In this document: positions 62,587-64,000 of the stretch, piece by piece | Layout of the letters: each line of letters opens with the position of its first letter | Numbering within the stretch: the stretch's first letter is position 1 | Origin: Maniola hyperantus | Lineage: Eukaryota > Arthropoda > Insecta > Lepidoptera > Nymphalidae | Length of the DNA: 64,000 bases | Assembly (NCBI RefSeq): GCF_902806685.2 | Contig: NC_048538.1 | Location: 6,882,001 to 6,946,000 of the forward strand | Reading direction: 5' to 3' | The notes under the pieces: generated by a model | The model's database searches: none | What the model saw: the letters and a program-made list of their open reading frames with translations, nothing else | What the model was told of the DNA's origin: nothing | Translations under genes and position numbers: made by a program

Positions 62587-63982
62587 TATGGGTTGCTTTA
62601 AGGTTATTAATGGAGATGAGCAGACCCAAGTGTTGGGTAATAGCTAATTTGGGATCCTTCCTGAAGGTCCGGGCGAAAACTTCCATCTCCACTATATCAA
62701 TAGAGGCGAGGACAGTTTCGATTAAGTGGAGATTATCCGCAGCGTTAGTCGCCGCGGATGAATGGAGAGAAGGCTCTGCTTGGGGCTGGGGCGTAGGCGC
62801 GGAAGCCTTTACCGGGGCTGATTGGGCGGGCTTGGCCGGGGCTGGTTGGGCGGGCTTTGGCGCAGGGGGGTTAGCCCTGGGAAGGGGTTTTTCCCATGCG
62901 TTGGTGGCCGGAGCCGGCGCAGGGACGAATTTCTGGGCGGGTTGGGGAGCTGCAGCAGGTTTGCGGCCGGCCGGTTTGACCCTTCGCTTTTGCTCCTTGG
63001 GGGCTTTAGGGCATCCGCGATAATTCGCGGTGTGCCCTTGAGACCTGCAAAGAACACAGCTCGGGGGTTCCTCGGTAGGTTGCTTCCTGGGGCAGTCGGA
63101 GGTGCCGTGGTCCCCTAGGCACTTAACGCACCTGGGGTGGGCGAAACAATTCCTTGCGGAATGGCCGTACATCTGGCAGCGATGGCACTGGCCCATCCTG
63201 CCGCGGTTACGGGGGGGCTCTATTTTAAGACCCGTGAGGCGACACACCGATGTGATGTTATTGATTTTCTTACCCGCGGGGGTAAGTTCGAGGGTTACGA
63301 GCACCATCTCGTAGGGGGCTTTGGTTCTAGGATGGTACATCCTGTGAACCTCTAGTACTGGCAGCTCCTGGGAAAGGAGGTCTGTCTTTATGTGGTCGGT
63401 GTTCAGCTCCTTCGGAAGGCCGCGAATGACTACGCGTAGAACGCGTTCGTCGGGAAGAGCGTAGGTATGGAACCCTACATTCTCTTGACGGAGAGTCTTG
63501 GTGAGGAGGCGATGGTCGCCTGAAGTCGGACATTGGACTTTGATTCCAATGGCGGTCGAGCGGGCACTCGTGAACGAGATGCCCCGCTGGTCTAACAGTG
63601 GCAAGATGCGCTGCCAGCTGAGTTTTTCCCTAATAAAAAGGGGAGGGACCTTTTCCCTTGGCGAATCCTCCATGGGGGAGTCTTCCGACTCCTCCTCGGG
63701 GGTTGCCTGGGAGGTTGTGGGTTGAGTACCGGGCCCTGAAGGGGCTGCAACGCCCACCTTTTTAGGTGGGTTTGCGTGGGACTTGGAGGCCTTCAGCTTT
63801 CGCTTCTGGGCCTTCGTCTGTACAGTCGTAAATTCCTCTGTTTCAGAGGAGGCTGGGGACGTCTCGGAGTGTGGCTCCTTAGGCGGGATCGGTGTTTGGG
63901 CTGAGGGCCCAGCTGGGGTTTTGGAGTGAGGCTCCCTATTGTCTGTCGGTGTCACTAACGGGGTATCGTCCTCCATGGCCAT
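62579..63982 (-). CDS. LINE ORF1: gag-like nucleic-acid-binding protein
   Basis: 467 aa, intact. It has a Ser/Pro/Glu-rich N-terminus, then a PRE_C2HC-like domain (VVIRGLPKELNTDHIKTDL, then PYEMVLVTLEL), then three cysteine knuckles: CHRCQMYGHSARNC, CVKCLGDHGTSDC and CVLCRSQGHTANYRGC. An Ala/Pro-rich stretch and a short helical C-terminus follow. This arrangement is standard for insect Jockey-type LINEs, where ORF1 coats the RNA. MAMED offers two ATGs; the outer one is given. Confidence 0.9.
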   Translation of the reverse strand: MAMEDDTPLVTPTDNREPHSKTPAGPSAQTPIPPKEPHSETSPASSETEEFTTVQTKAQKRKLKASKSHANPPKKVGVAAPSGPGTQPTTSQATPEEESEDSPMEDSPREKVPPLFIREKLSWQRILPLLDQRGISFTSARSTAIGIKVQCPTSGDHRLLTKTLRQENVGFHTYALPDERVLRVVIRGLPKELNTDHIKTDLLSQELPVLEVHRMYHPRTKAPYEMVLVTLELTPAGKKINNITSVCRLTGLKIEPPRNRGRMGQCHRCQMYGHSARNCFAHPRCVKCLGDHGTSDCPRKQPTEEPPSCVLCRSQGHTANYRGCPKAPKEQKRRVKPAGRKPAAAPQPAQKFVPAPAPATNAWEKPLPRANPPAPKPAQPAPAKPAQSAPVKASAPTPQPQAEPSLHSSAATNAADNLHLIETVLASIDIVEMEVFARTFRKDPKLAITQHLGLLISINNLKATHNG

Positions 63983-64000
63983 GGCCGAGGGAGGAGATGC

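Larger units (their letters stand above)
59400..64000 (-). mobile_element. Jockey-type non-LTR retrotransposon, nearly complete
   Basis: Holds both ORFs below, a GC-rich 3' UTR of roughly 270 nt or more, and 18 nt before the ORF1 ATG up to the window edge. The left (3') border is uncertain because I see no poly(A) or clear duplication; 59400 is approximate. The 5' end is outside the window. Intact ORFs suggest a recent insertion. It lies upstream of DAGL exon 59076-59199 in the same transcriptional sense. Confidence 0.85.

Noticed and set aside
1..64000. CRISPR arrays, operons, bacterial insertion sequences or defence islands
   Set aside because: The window is animal nuclear DNA with spliced genes; regular repeat-spacer structure is absent.

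Overview
The window is nuclear DNA of an animal with spliced genes, almost certainly a lepidopteran (butterfly or moth). Evidence: GT-AG introns; orthologues of conserved metazoan genes; and repeat families I recognise as typical of Lepidoptera, namely short Helitron-like elements ending in CTAG, tRNA-derived SINEs, palindromic MITEs, RTE-like LINE tails and a Jockey-type LINE. I cannot name the species. All homology calls come from recognising protein motifs by eye; no search was run.

Layout: (1) 4179-5761 (+), INO80 complex subunit B, 3 exons. (2) 8408-9883 (-), a BACURD-type BTB/KCTD protein, 3 exons, convergent with INO80B. (3) 11349-21000 (+), PPM1G-type PP2C phosphatase, 10 exons, introns packed with transposons; head-to-head with the BTB gene. 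(4) 24715-25533 (-), IFT20, 3 exons. (5) 27108-45090 (+), spatacsin (SPG11), 14 exons, head-to-head with IFT20; the intergenic gap holds a perfect palindromic X-box (RFX site) suited to a ciliary gene. (6) 51361-59199 (-), the 3' eight exons of a diacylglycerol lipase; its 5' exons lie beyond the window. (7) About 59400-64000 (-), a nearly complete Jockey-type LINE with two intact ORFs, probably inside a DAGL intron.

Every gene model closes in frame over all listed exons: INO80B 315 aa, BACURD 292 aa, PPM1G 662 aa, IFT20 131 aa, spatacsin 1889 aa, DAGL part 316 aa. The genes are unrelated in function (chromatin remodelling, ubiquitin adaptor, phosphatase, ciliary transport, lysosome reformation, lipid signalling), as is normal for animal synteny; this is not an operon or a defence island.

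The most interesting material is structural: decayed copies of exon 7 of PPM1G and exon 11 of spatacsin lying in neighbouring introns; a PPM1G splice acceptor that coincides with the end of a Helitron-like element; a 2.5 kb LTR element with almost identical LTRs but no recognisable gag/pol; a hAT-like MITE nested in a SINE with an exact 8-bp target duplication; several near-perfect intronic hairpins; and a 5.4 kb repeat-poor tract after the DAGL stop codon. I found no convincing new multi-gene system.
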